From positions 23,781 through 87,780 of the forward strand of contig JAQTZQ010000002.1 of assembly GCA_028687645.1 (NCBI GenBank): 64,000 nucleotides of DNA, given 5' to 3'. The stretch is from Rhodocyclaceae bacterium (GTDB lineage Bacteria; Pseudomonadota; Gammaproteobacteria; Burkholderiales; Rhodocyclaceae). Positions 51,698-64,000 of the stretch are shown piece by piece; the first letter of the stretch is position 1, and each line of letters opens with the position of its first letter. Made by a program: the position numbers and the translations under genes. The notes under the pieces were generated by a model. That model saw nothing but the letters and a program-made list of their open reading frames with translations. It ran no database searches and was not told the origin of the DNA.

Positions 51698-52677
51698 AGA
51701 CTATCGCCTTCTTCAACAACAAGGGCGGCGTGGGTAAAACTTCTCTCGTTTACCACCTGGCCTGGATGTTTGCTGATCATGGCATCAAAACCCTGGCTGT
51801 CGATTTGGACCCCCAAGCCAACCTCACTGCCATGTTTCTGGACGAAGATCGTTTAGAAAGCCTCTGGCCGGACGATGAGCATCCTGACACGGTCTATGGT
51901 GCAATTCGGCCAATACTCAGGGGCATTGGGGATATTGCCCATCCCCATGTAGAGAAAATCCACCCAAAGCTTGGTCTCTTGCCAGGCGACCTCGGTTTAT
52001 CCAGATTTGAAGACAAACTGTCCGACGCTTGGCCTCGTTGCCATAATCGTGACGAATCTGCCTTCCGCACAATGACAGCATTTCACAGACTAGTGCAACA
52101 AGGTACTGAGTGGGGGGCTGAACTCGTATTGATTGACGTCGGCCCGAATCTCGGCGCAATCAATCGTGCTGCCCTTATTGCCTCTGATCAAGTTTGCTTG
52201 CCGTTGGCTCCCGATCTTTTCTCGCTACAAGGTTTGAAAAACCTGGGGCCTACACTCCGCGAATGGAGACATGTCTGGTCAGACATGCTATCCAAAGCAC
52301 CAGCAGACCTGTCATTGCCCAAGGGCGCCATGCAACCGATTGGCTACATCGTTATGCAGCACGGAATTCTCGATAGCCGTCCAGTCAAAGCCTACAAGCG
52401 ATGGATGGATCGCATACCAGGCGTCTATCGTGAATCCGTTTTGGGAGAAGAAAATAAAACGCTTCCGAGCACAGCCCAAGACCCTTATTGTTTATCCTTG
52501 CTTAAGCACTATCGGAGTCTGATGCCTATGGCGAAGGAAGCACGCAAACCGATTTTTTTCCTAAAATCAGCGGATGGAGCAATTGGTGCTCATATTGAAG
52601 CCGTAAGAAGCTGTTACACAGACTTTAACAAGCTGGCATCAAAAATTGCGGCACATGCTGGAATTGCATTTAGTTAG
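51694..52677 (+). CDS. ParA-like AAA ATPase (no ParB partner)
   Basis: MKTIAFFNNKGGVGKTSLVYHLAWMFADHGIKTLAVDLDPQANLT; ATGA overlap with the upstream gene. Confidence 0.88.
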   Translation: MKTIAFFNNKGGVGKTSLVYHLAWMFADHGIKTLAVDLDPQANLTAMFLDEDRLESLWPDDEHPDTVYGAIRPILRGIGDIAHPHVEKIHPKLGLLPGDLGLSRFEDKLSDAWPRCHNRDESAFRTMTAFHRLVQQGTEWGAELVLIDVGPNLGAINRAALIASDQVCLPLAPDLFSLQGLKNLGPTLREWRHVWSDMLSKAPADLSLPKGAMQPIGYIVMQHGILDSRPVKAYKRWMDRIPGVYRESVLGEENKTLPSTAQDPYCLSLLKHYRSLMPMAKEARKPIFFLKSADGAIGAHIEAVRSCYTDFNKLASKIAAHAGIAFS

Positions 52678-52732
52678 AGGCTGACTAATCCGCAGTAAAC
52701 TCACTTCGTTACACGCTTTTTATAGCTCAACC

Positions 52733-53572
52733 ATGACTTTGATAATCCAAAGCGGCGCACTGCCCACTTTTTTGCTTGAACGCATTGTTGCCGCCACCGG
52801 TGCGTTGACCGTTGAACCTCGACCGCCGCAAGTGGTTTGCCTGCACGGCGCCACTCGCACGCCAGCATTCGACGGACTCATCCCGCTCATTGAAGCCGAG
52901 CATCTCGACTGGGCCTTTGTCGAACCCAGCAAAAAGCTCTCTGATTTCGGCCTTATCTGCTTCGACATGGATTCAACGCTGATCACCATCGAGTGCATCG
53001 ATGAACTGGCCGATTTCGCCGGCAAGAAGGAAGAAGTCTCAGCAGTGACCGAAGCCGCCATGCGCGGTGAAATCGACTACAGCGAAAGCCTGCGCCGTCG
53101 TCTCTCGCTGCTCGCCGGCCTCGATGCCCGCGTTCTGGCCAAAGTATTTGGCGAACGTTTGTTACTCTCGCCCGGCGCCCGCGAACTGCTCGAAGCCGCG
53201 CAAAATTCTGGCCTACGCACCGCCATTTTGTCCGGTGGCTTTACCTATTTCACCGAGCGTCTGCGCATCGAACTAGGCTTTGATTTCGCCACCTCCAACG
53301 AGCTGGAAATCTCTGGCGGCAAGTTGACCGGCCGCGTCGTTGGCGAGATCGTCGATGCGACCGTCAAGGCCCGTCATCTCCTGCGCCTAACCAAGGAGCT
53401 GGGGCTGCAAAAAGAACAGGTTATTGCCGTCGGCGATGGTGCCAACGATTTGCTGATGATGGCTGAAGCCGGCCTTTCAGTTGCCTTCCGAGCCAAACCA
53501 GCAACCCGCGCCAAGGCAGACATCGCGATCAATTTCGGCGGTCTCGATTCGCTGTTGAATCTGTTCGACTGA
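52733..53572 (+). CDS. serB: Phosphoserine phosphatase
   Basis: LICFDMDSTLITIECIDELADFAG; VIAVGDGANDLLMMAEAGLSVAFRAKP. Confidence 0.95.
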   Translation: MTLIIQSGALPTFLLERIVAATGALTVEPRPPQVVCLHGATRTPAFDGLIPLIEAEHLDWAFVEPSKKLSDFGLICFDMDSTLITIECIDELADFAGKKEEVSAVTEAAMRGEIDYSESLRRRLSLLAGLDARVLAKVFGERLLLSPGARELLEAAQNSGLRTAILSGGFTYFTERLRIELGFDFATSNELEISGGKLTGRVVGEIVDATVKARHLLRLTKELGLQKEQVIAVGDGANDLLMMAEAGLSVAFRAKPATRAKADIAINFGGLDSLLNLFD

Positions 53573-53578
53573 GCCTGG

Positions 53579-55183
53579 ATGCCTGATACCGGCACTCTCA
53601 ATTTCCAGTGGTCGCAAGCCATGGTCGCCGGCTTTGTTGCTGCCGGCGCGACGCACGCCGTTATTTCCCCCGGTTCACGCTCGACCCCGCTGGCACTCGC
53701 CATGCTGCGCCAAGCCGGACTGATTTGTAATGTTACGGTCGACGAGCGAAGTGCGGCCTTTTTTGCGCTGGGTATCGCCAAAGCCAGCCAGCGCCCGGTC
53801 TTGCTGCTGGCCACTTCGGGTACCGCTCCGGCCAACTGGTTTCCGGCCGTCATTGAAGCCAGCCAGGCCGGCATCCCGCTGATCCTGATCTCGGCGGATC
53901 GCCCACCAGAACTGCAAGGCTGCGGCGCCAACCAGACCATCGACCAGATCAATCTTTTTGGCTCGCATGTGCGCGCCAGTCACGCCCTGGCGGCGCCTAA
54001 CGCTGGCTTTACTCCGGCCTATTTGCACCACCTCGCCGCGCGGGTTTATGAGCAAGCCACCTGGCCGGACCCGGGGCCGGTGCATATCAATCAGCCCTTT
54101 CGTGAGCCCTTGATTCCTCAAGATGCGGGTTTATCGGCATGCCCCCCCAAAACCATTCACGTTCGCCCGCCGCTACTCCAGCCCTCCCCGCTCGCTGTTG
54201 AGGAATTGGCTGCCGCGATATCGGGAAAGCCCGGCCTGATTATCTGCGGTGAACTAACGCGAAACCCGGATTTCCCCGAAGCTGTCACCCAACTGGCCGC
54301 ACAACTGGATTGCCCCCTCCTGGCCGAACCGCTTTCCAACCTGCGCTTTGGCCAGCATGAGCGCAGCCGGATTTGCGTTCACTACACAAGTTGGTTGGCA
54401 AAAGCCGAATTTCGCCCCGAGTGGATCTTGCGCTTTGGTGCATATCCAGTCACCCGGGCGCTTCAGAACCTCATCACCCAAGTTCCGGTTCAACTGCTGG
54501 TCGAACCACGACCGCGCTGGAGTGATCCGAATCAGCACCTTACCCAACTGCTACGCGCCGACTCCGTTGCCGCCTGCCAAGCGATTCAGGCGGCTTCGCC
54601 AAAGCCCGCACCTGATGGCTGGCAAGCGTCATTCACCCAACTTGAGGCGGAATCAAGGCCACCAAAAGCGATAAACCACATCACCACGCTGATCGACGAA
54701 CTACCCGAGAATTGCCCACTTTTCATCGGCAACTCGCTAGCCATCCGCCAACTCGACACTCATTCAGGCAGTGGCGAAAAATCGCTGATTTTCTATGGCA
54801 ACCGGGGCGCCAGCGGTATCGATGGCAACATCTCGACCGCTTTGGGTATCGCCGCCATCCATGGCCGTGTCGTTGCTCTTTTGGGCGACCTCACCAGCCA
54901 GCACGATCTGGGCGGCCTCGCCCTGGCGCAGGGTCGCAATGCGGTAATCATTACGGTCAACAACGCGGGAGGCGGTATTTTTGACCTGCTGCCGCAAGCT
55001 GCATTACCTGAGTTTGAACAAGGCTGGCGCACGCCGCAAGCCATCAATTTTGAACATGCAGCGCTGACCTTTGGCCTCAACTACGCCCGCGCGGAAAATA
55101 ACGAAACCTTTAAGACCGCGCTGCATCAAGCCATCCAGCAAGGCGGCCCGCATTTGCTCGAACTACTTACGCCCCCCGCCTGA
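53579..55183 (+). CDS. menD: 2-succinyl-5-enolpyruvyl-6-hydroxy-3-cyclohexene-1-carboxylate synthase (menaquinone biosynthesis)
   Basis: HAVISPGSRSTPLALAMLRQ; DERSAAFFALGIAKAS; SADRPPELQGCGANQTIDQINLFGSHVR. Confidence 0.93.
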   Translation: MPDTGTLNFQWSQAMVAGFVAAGATHAVISPGSRSTPLALAMLRQAGLICNVTVDERSAAFFALGIAKASQRPVLLLATSGTAPANWFPAVIEASQAGIPLILISADRPPELQGCGANQTIDQINLFGSHVRASHALAAPNAGFTPAYLHHLAARVYEQATWPDPGPVHINQPFREPLIPQDAGLSACPPKTIHVRPPLLQPSPLAVEELAAAISGKPGLIICGELTRNPDFPEAVTQLAAQLDCPLLAEPLSNLRFGQHERSRICVHYTSWLAKAEFRPEWILRFGAYPVTRALQNLITQVPVQLLVEPRPRWSDPNQHLTQLLRADSVAACQAIQAASPKPAPDGWQASFTQLEAESRPPKAINHITTLIDELPENCPLFIGNSLAIRQLDTHSGSGEKSLIFYGNRGASGIDGNISTALGIAAIHGRVVALLGDLTSQHDLGGLALAQGRNAVIITVNNAGGGIFDLLPQAALPEFEQGWRTPQAINFEHAALTFGLNYARAENNETFKTALHQAIQQGGPHLLELLTPPA

Positions 55184-55201
55184 AAGCGACTCACGCGCAC
55201 C

Positions 55202-57772
55202 ATGTCTATTGATCTCTCCAAGCACACCCCCGTCATGCGCCAGTGGTTTTCCATCAAGGAAAAGCATCCGGACAATTTACTTTTTTTCAGAATGGGAGAT
55301 TTCTACGAGCTGTTCTTTGACGATGCGGAGAAAGCCGCTCGCCTGCTCGACATCACGCTAACCACGCGCGGCCAAACGGCGGGTACGCCGATCAAGATGG
55401 CCGGTGTGCCTTTTCATTCACTGGAGCCGTACCTCGCCCGCTTGGTCAAGCTCGGCGAATCGGTCGTCATTTGCGAACAAATCGGTGACCCGGCGACCAG
55501 CAAAGGCCCGGTCGAACGTGCCGTCAGTCGTATTGTCACGCCGGGCACACTGACCGATGCTGCGCTGCTCGACGACAAACGCGATATCTGGTTGCTGGCA
55601 CTGACTTCAACGCGCAACACAGCAGGCATGGCCCGGCTGAATCTGGCTAGCGGTGAATTTATCCTGACCGAAATCCCCAACGACCAGATTGCCGCAACAC
55701 TTGAACGCATCCGTCCGGCTGAAATCCTTTACCCGGAATCCTGGCAGCCCGATTTCCCGCTCGACATTGCCCGCACCCGCCAGCCGGACTGGTATTTCGA
55801 GGTCGACTCGGCCAAGCGTCTGCTCTGCGAACAGTTCAAGGTGGCGTCGCTATCCGGCTTTGGTACCGACGGACTGCGCCCAGCCATCGGCGCTGCTGGC
55901 GCTTTGCTGCAATTCGCCCAAGCCACGCAATCAGGAAATTTGCCGCATTTAAAGGCGTTGACCGTAGAACTCGAAGGCGCTTACCTCGGCCTCGATCTGG
56001 CCACCCGGCGTAATCTGGAACTGACCGAAACCCTGCGTGGCCAGCCGTCGCCAACGCTGTTCTCGCTGCTCGACAACTGCGTCACCAGCATGGGTTCGCG
56101 CCAGTTGCGCCACGCCTTGCACCATCCGCTGCGCGAACGGGAGATTCCGGCAGCACGCCATTTTGCCGTCGAATCACTCTTGGAAGATTACGGCCGCATC
56201 GCCGGTGAGCTGCGTCGTGAATTGCGCGGGATTGCCGACATCGAACGCATTGCCGGGCGCATCGCACTGAGGAATGCCCGCCCACGCGACCTCGCCAGTC
56301 TGCGCGAATCACTCAAGCAACTGGCTCCGCTACGTGCACCGCTGGACAACTCGCCATCGCCATTGCTCCAGCATTTATTCGCCGATCTGGAGACCCCAAC
56401 CGATACCCTGACCCTGCTGATCAACGCCATCGCCAACGAACCCGCCGCTTTGGTGCGCGAAGGCGGCGTCATCGCCACGGGCTACGATGCCGATCTCGAT
56501 GAACTACGCTCGATCAACGATAACTGCGGTGCTTACCTGATCGATATGGAAATCCGCGAACGCGAGCGCAGCGGAATTAACAGTCTGAAGGTTGAATTCA
56601 ACAAGGTGCATGGCTTTTACATCGAGGTCACGCACGCCAACACCGACAAAATCCCCGACGACTACCGCCGCCGGCAAACACTAAAAAATGCCGAGCGTTA
56701 CATCACCCCGGAGCTGAAAGCCTTTGAAGACAAGGCGCTTTCCGCCCAGGAGCGTTCCCTGGCGCGTGAAAAATTGCTCTACGAAGGCATCCTCGATCAA
56801 CTTTTGCCAGCGGTAAGCAGCCTGCAAACCATCGCCCGCGCCATCGCCCAGCTTGATTTACTCGCCGGTTTTGCCGATACGGCGCTCAAACGCAACTGGA
56901 ACAAACCAGAATTTGCCCCGGAAATCGGGTTGACCGTAATAAATGGCCGCCATCCGGTCGTTGAGGGTGAAATGGCCAACAGCGCCGCCCCCTTTATCGC
57001 CAATGATTGCCTCCTAGCTGAAAACCGTCGCCTGCTGCTGATCACTGGCCCCAATATGGGCGGCAAATCAACCTACATGCGCCAGACGGCGCTGATCGCC
57101 CTGCTCGCCCACATCGGCAGTTTCGTGCCAGCCGAACGCTGCATTCTCGGGCCACTCGACCGCATCTTTACCCGCATCGGCGCCTCCGACGATCTCGCCT
57201 CCGGGCGCTCGACCTTCATGGTCGAAATGACCGAAGCCGCCGCCATTCTGCACCACGCAACGCCCAACAGCCTGGTGCTGATGGATGAAATCGGTCGCGG
57301 CACCTCGACCTTCGACGGTATGGCGCTGGCCTTCGCCATCCTCCGTCACCTGATCGACAAGAACCGCTGCCTGACCCTATTCGCCACGCACTACTTTGAA
57401 ATGACCCGCCTCTCACACGAGTACAGCGAACTGGCCAACGTGCATCTGGGCGCTGTCGAACACAACGACCGCATCGTCTTCATGCACTCAGTCCAAGAAG
57501 GTCCGGCCAATCAAAGTTACGGCATTCAGGTGGCAGCGCTGGCCGGTATTCCCAATGCGGTCGTTAAAGCCGCCCGCAAGCAACTGCGTGAATTTGAGCA
57601 ACGGGCAACGGTCGACCCGCTACAGCCTGATCTTTTCGCCCAGAGCGCACCGGAACCAGCAGAAGCTGAACCTCACCCGGCGCTGAATCAGCTCGCCACC
57701 CTCGACCCCGACCGCCTGACCCCGCGCGAAGCGCTTGACGCACTTTATGCCCTGAAAGGACTGCTCGAATGA
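55202..57772 (+). CDS. mutS: DNA mismatch repair protein
   Basis: [66 protein letters not shown]. Confidence 0.98.
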   Translation: MSIDLSKHTPVMRQWFSIKEKHPDNLLFFRMGDFYELFFDDAEKAARLLDITLTTRGQTAGTPIKMAGVPFHSLEPYLARLVKLGESVVICEQIGDPATSKGPVERAVSRIVTPGTLTDAALLDDKRDIWLLALTSTRNTAGMARLNLASGEFILTEIPNDQIAATLERIRPAEILYPESWQPDFPLDIARTRQPDWYFEVDSAKRLLCEQFKVASLSGFGTDGLRPAIGAAGALLQFAQATQSGNLPHLKALTVELEGAYLGLDLATRRNLELTETLRGQPSPTLFSLLDNCVTSMGSRQLRHALHHPLREREIPAARHFAVESLLEDYGRIAGELRRELRGIADIERIAGRIALRNARPRDLASLRESLKQLAPLRAPLDNSPSPLLQHLFADLETPTDTLTLLINAIANEPAALVREGGVIATGYDADLDELRSINDNCGAYLIDMEIRERERSGINSLKVEFNKVHGFYIEVTHANTDKIPDDYRRRQTLKNAERYITPELKAFEDKALSAQERSLAREKLLYEGILDQLLPAVSSLQTIARAIAQLDLLAGFADTALKRNWNKPEFAPEIGLTVINGRHPVVEGEMANSAAPFIANDCLLAENRRLLLITGPNMGGKSTYMRQTALIALLAHIGSFVPAERCILGPLDRIFTRIGASDDLASGRSTFMVEMTEAAAILHHATPNSLVLMDEIGRGTSTFDGMALAFAILRHLIDKNRCLTLFATHYFEMTRLSHEYSELANVHLGAVEHNDRIVFMHSVQEGPANQSYGIQVAALAGIPNAVVKAARKQLREFEQRATVDPLQPDLFAQSAPEPAEAEPHPALNQLATLDPDRLTPREALDALYALKGLLE

Positions 57773-58689
57773 AACGCTGGCTCATCGTTTTCCTGCTGGT
57801 GATCGGCCATTCAGCTCAAGCTGAAATCTGGAATTTTGCATTGATCGGCGATACGCCTTACTCCGCTGAAGAACGTGGCCAGTTACCGCTCATGCTGCAA
57901 GCGATCAACCAACAACCGATGGCCTTCATCGCCCATGTCGGTGACTTCAAAAATGGACAGGATCGCTGTGACGACGAGCTATTCACCGATCGCCAAAAAT
58001 TATTCAACACCAGCCAGGCGCCCTTCCTTTTTATCCCCGGCGACAATGAATGGAGCGATTGCGAGCGACTATCAAACGGCGCCTACGACCCGCTTGAACG
58101 CCTGAACAAGCTACGCGAGCTATTCTGGCAAAACAATTTTTCCCTCGGTCAGAAAAAACTCGCCCTTGAGCGACAGGCCGGTGACTACCCTGAACACAGC
58201 CGCTTCCGTATCGGGCCGGTGTTGTTCGTCACCCTGAACATCCCGGGCGGTAACAATAATTTTGGTTTGCGCGAGGAGCCCAGTCGCGAATTTACTGCCA
58301 GAAATCCGGCCATTTTGGCTTGGCTAAAAGAAAGTTTTGCCCTCGCCAGGCGTGAAAAATTGAGCGGAATTGTGGTGCTGTTTCAAGCCGACCCGCACTT
58401 CAAGCACTTCACGCAAGGCTTGGCGCATCGCGGTTACGAGGATTTTTTGAACAGCCTATCCGCCGAAACGCAAAATTTCACGGGTCAAGTCGTCGCGGTT
58501 CACGGCGACTCGCACAACAGCCGGATTGATCATCCGCTGCGTAATGCCCAAGGCAAAAAACTACCTAATTTCACCCGCGTAGAAACCTTCGGCTACCCCA
58601 CTATGGGCTGGACGCGGGGAATCATCGATACCGATTCCCCCACGCCGATCCGCTTTGAAGCGAATCCTTGGCTCCCCAAACCTCAGTGA
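57769..58689 (+). CDS. Exported calcineurin-like metallophosphoesterase-type protein
   Basis: Signal peptide; [42 protein letters not shown] motifs. Confidence 0.75.
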   Translation: MKRWLIVFLLVIGHSAQAEIWNFALIGDTPYSAEERGQLPLMLQAINQQPMAFIAHVGDFKNGQDRCDDELFTDRQKLFNTSQAPFLFIPGDNEWSDCERLSNGAYDPLERLNKLRELFWQNNFSLGQKKLALERQAGDYPEHSRFRIGPVLFVTLNIPGGNNNFGLREEPSREFTARNPAILAWLKESFALARREKLSGIVVLFQADPHFKHFTQGLAHRGYEDFLNSLSAETQNFTGQVVAVHGDSHNSRIDHPLRNAQGKKLPNFTRVETFGYPTMGWTRGIIDTDSPTPIRFEANPWLPKPQ

Positions 58690-59183
58690 CAGGTTTCCTC
58701 GTCATCGTCCGGATTATGGACATGACCATGTTCCAACTCTTCAGCACTGGCCGGGCGAATCGCTGTTACCGTGCAGGTAAAGACCAGCGCCATACCCGCT
58801 AGCGGGTGGTTGCCGTCCAGCACCACCTTGTCATCGGCAATATCGGTGACGCGATAAATGATGAATTCGTCGTCGCCTTCGCCCTCTTCCGGCCCGCCTT
58901 CAAACTGCATGCCGACTTCGATTTCTTTCGGGAAATCTTTGCGCGGCTCGACTTGCACCAGTTCAGCATCGTAATCGCCAAAAGCCTCGTCCGGCTGTAG
59001 CTTGACCTTGACCGACTCGCCGACTGCCTTGCCCTGCAGCGCCTCTTCGATCAACGGAAAAATATCGTCGTAACCGCCGTGCAGATAAACCAGCGGCTCA
59101 CGGCCCTCATCGACCACCTCACCGTCCGGGTCGGTTACGTGGTAATCGAGGGTAATGACACAATTTTTAGTAACCGTATTCAT
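58683..59183 (-). CDS. slyD: FKBP-type peptidyl-prolyl cis-trans isomerase, SlyD-like
   Basis: VTLDYHVTDPDGEVVDEGREPLVYLHGGYDDIFPLIEEALQGKAVGE; His/acid-rich tail. Confidence 0.85.
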   Translation of the reverse strand: MNTVTKNCVITLDYHVTDPDGEVVDEGREPLVYLHGGYDDIFPLIEEALQGKAVGESVKVKLQPDEAFGDYDAELVQVEPRKDFPKEIEVGMQFEGGPEEGEGDDEFIIYRVTDIADDKVVLDGNHPLAGMALVFTCTVTAIRPASAEELEHGHVHNPDDDEETCH

Positions 59184-59653
59184 GAATTCAATTCCTTGAC
59201 GAGGCGCAGCACTTCCATGGCGTGGCCCTTGTAATTAACGTTGTAGAGCGCGTGGCGAATAATGCCTGCGCGATCAATGATGAAGGTGGAGCGAACGATG
59301 CAAAATTTTTTATGCCCGTCCACCTCTTTAGCCTGCCAAACTCCGTACAGCTTACATACATTGCCTGACGCATCAGAAAGCAACTCCGTGCCAATACCTT
59401 CCTTGTCGCGAAACTCGGCATGCTTCAGGCAATCATCCCGACTAACTCCCAGCAAAACACAATTTTGCGCACCAAAATCATCTTCATGATCGGAAAAATC
59501 AGTCACTTCCTTGGTGCAACCCGGCGTGCCATCCTTGGGATAAAAGAAAATAACCAGATTACTTTTACCCAGAAATCCTGCCAAATCAATCGATGCCATA
59601 TCTGCATCCGGCAAAACGAAGCCCGGTGCCTTGTCTCCAACCTTGAGCAGCAT
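59180..59653 (-). CDS. bcp: Peroxiredoxin (bacterioferritin comigratory protein family)
   Basis: VIFFYPKDGTPGCTKEVTDFSDHEDDF. Confidence 0.93.
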   Translation of the reverse strand: MLLKVGDKAPGFVLPDADMASIDLAGFLGKSNLVIFFYPKDGTPGCTKEVTDFSDHEDDFGAQNCVLLGVSRDDCLKHAEFRDKEGIGTELLSDASGNVCKLYGVWQAKEVDGHKKFCIVRSTFIIDRAGIIRHALYNVNYKGHAMEVLRLVKELNS

Positions 59654-59736
59654 ATCGTTCTCCTAGAGCGCTCTGAGGGACTTGCTGTGAGCGATTCTAG
59701 CGGAGGCAAATGTTACGGTCGACGTCTTTATTAGCG

Positions 59737-60021
59737 TTATTTTCCGGGAACTTTTTCAGGAATCTGAATAAAACTTTCATCCTGCTTGATCATCCCCAAA
59801 TCGAAGCGCGCCCGTTCTTCAATCGCGTCGTAACCCTGCTTCAAATCCCGAACCTCTGCATCAAGTCCGGCATTGCGGATTTCCAGGCCTTTGGTCACTT
59901 CCTTTTGCTGCTCCAGTTGCCGGTCGTACTCCCAAACCCGCAACCAGCCGCCCTTCCCCAGCCAGAGCGGGTACTGGATGAGGCCGATAAAAACGAGCAG
60001 AGCGACCGTCAGCCAGCGCAC
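59737..60021 (-). CDS. ftsB: Cell division protein FtsB
   Basis: [41 protein letters not shown]; adjacent to eno. Confidence 0.92.
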   Translation of the reverse strand: MRWLTVALLVFIGLIQYPLWLGKGGWLRVWEYDRQLEQQKEVTKGLEIRNAGLDAEVRDLKQGYDAIEERARFDLGMIKQDESFIQIPEKVPGK

Positions 60022-60042
60022 AGGGAATGATAAGGCGTGAGA

Positions 60043-60093
60043 GGGGATTAGTTAATGGGAATTGGGGTTGCCTTTCCCCAATGACTAATCCCC
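60043..60093. repeat. Nested inverted repeat between eno and ftsB (hairpin / repeat element)
   Basis: Outer arms GGGGATTAGT (60043-60052) / ACTAATCCCC (60084-60093); inner arms ATTGGGG (60061-60067) / CCCCAAT (60076-60082). Confidence 0.7.
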
Positions 60094-60102
60094 AATAACC
60101 AA

Positions 60103-61398
<1,296 letters not shown>

Positions 61399-61435
61399 TT
61401 ATCAATAGGTTGAAATAGAAATTTAAACTAGATTG

Positions 61436-63999
<2,564 letters not shown>

Positions 64000-64000
64000 T

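Overview
64 kb chromosomal window, probably from a Rhodocyclales-like betaproteobacterium (inferred from gene order and protein style; not verified). Most of it is housekeeping: glnD-map; the rpsB-tsf-pyrH-frr-uppS-cdsA-dxr-rseP-bamA-skp-lpxD-fabZ-lpxA-lpxB-rnhB-rRNA methyltransferase run; ppsR, ppc, a lut-type lactate operon and ppsA; mfd-aroG; serB-menD-mutS; slyD, bcp, ftsB, eno, kdsA, pyrG. Three regions stand out. (1) At 1-5.8 kb there is an octaheme c-type cytochrome (8 CXXCH, tetrathionate-reductase/OTR-like) with a b-type cytochrome partner, a sigma-54 activator with a Cys/His-rich PAS domain, and an orphan Tat-type Rieske protein. The Rieske and OTR genes each carry a sigma-54-type promoter (TGGCACR-N4-TTGATAAG) with clustered TGGCA half-sites upstream, suggesting one inducible respiratory regulon. 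(2) At 47.6-52.7 kb an accessory island between aroG and serB holds two toxin-antitoxin pairs, a Uma2-like protein, a nuclease-like protein, and a translationally coupled Schlafen/AlbA-type ATP-binding protein plus ParA-like ATPase pair that I cannot assign to a known system. (3) There are repeat signals: a strongly over-represented 11-mer TTACGGTCRAC (8 exact copies, several reading frames plus intergenic), an in-frame palindromic insertion in ppc, and a C-rich/G4-capable in-frame insertion in mfd. No tRNA, rRNA, CRISPR array or IS element was recognised.
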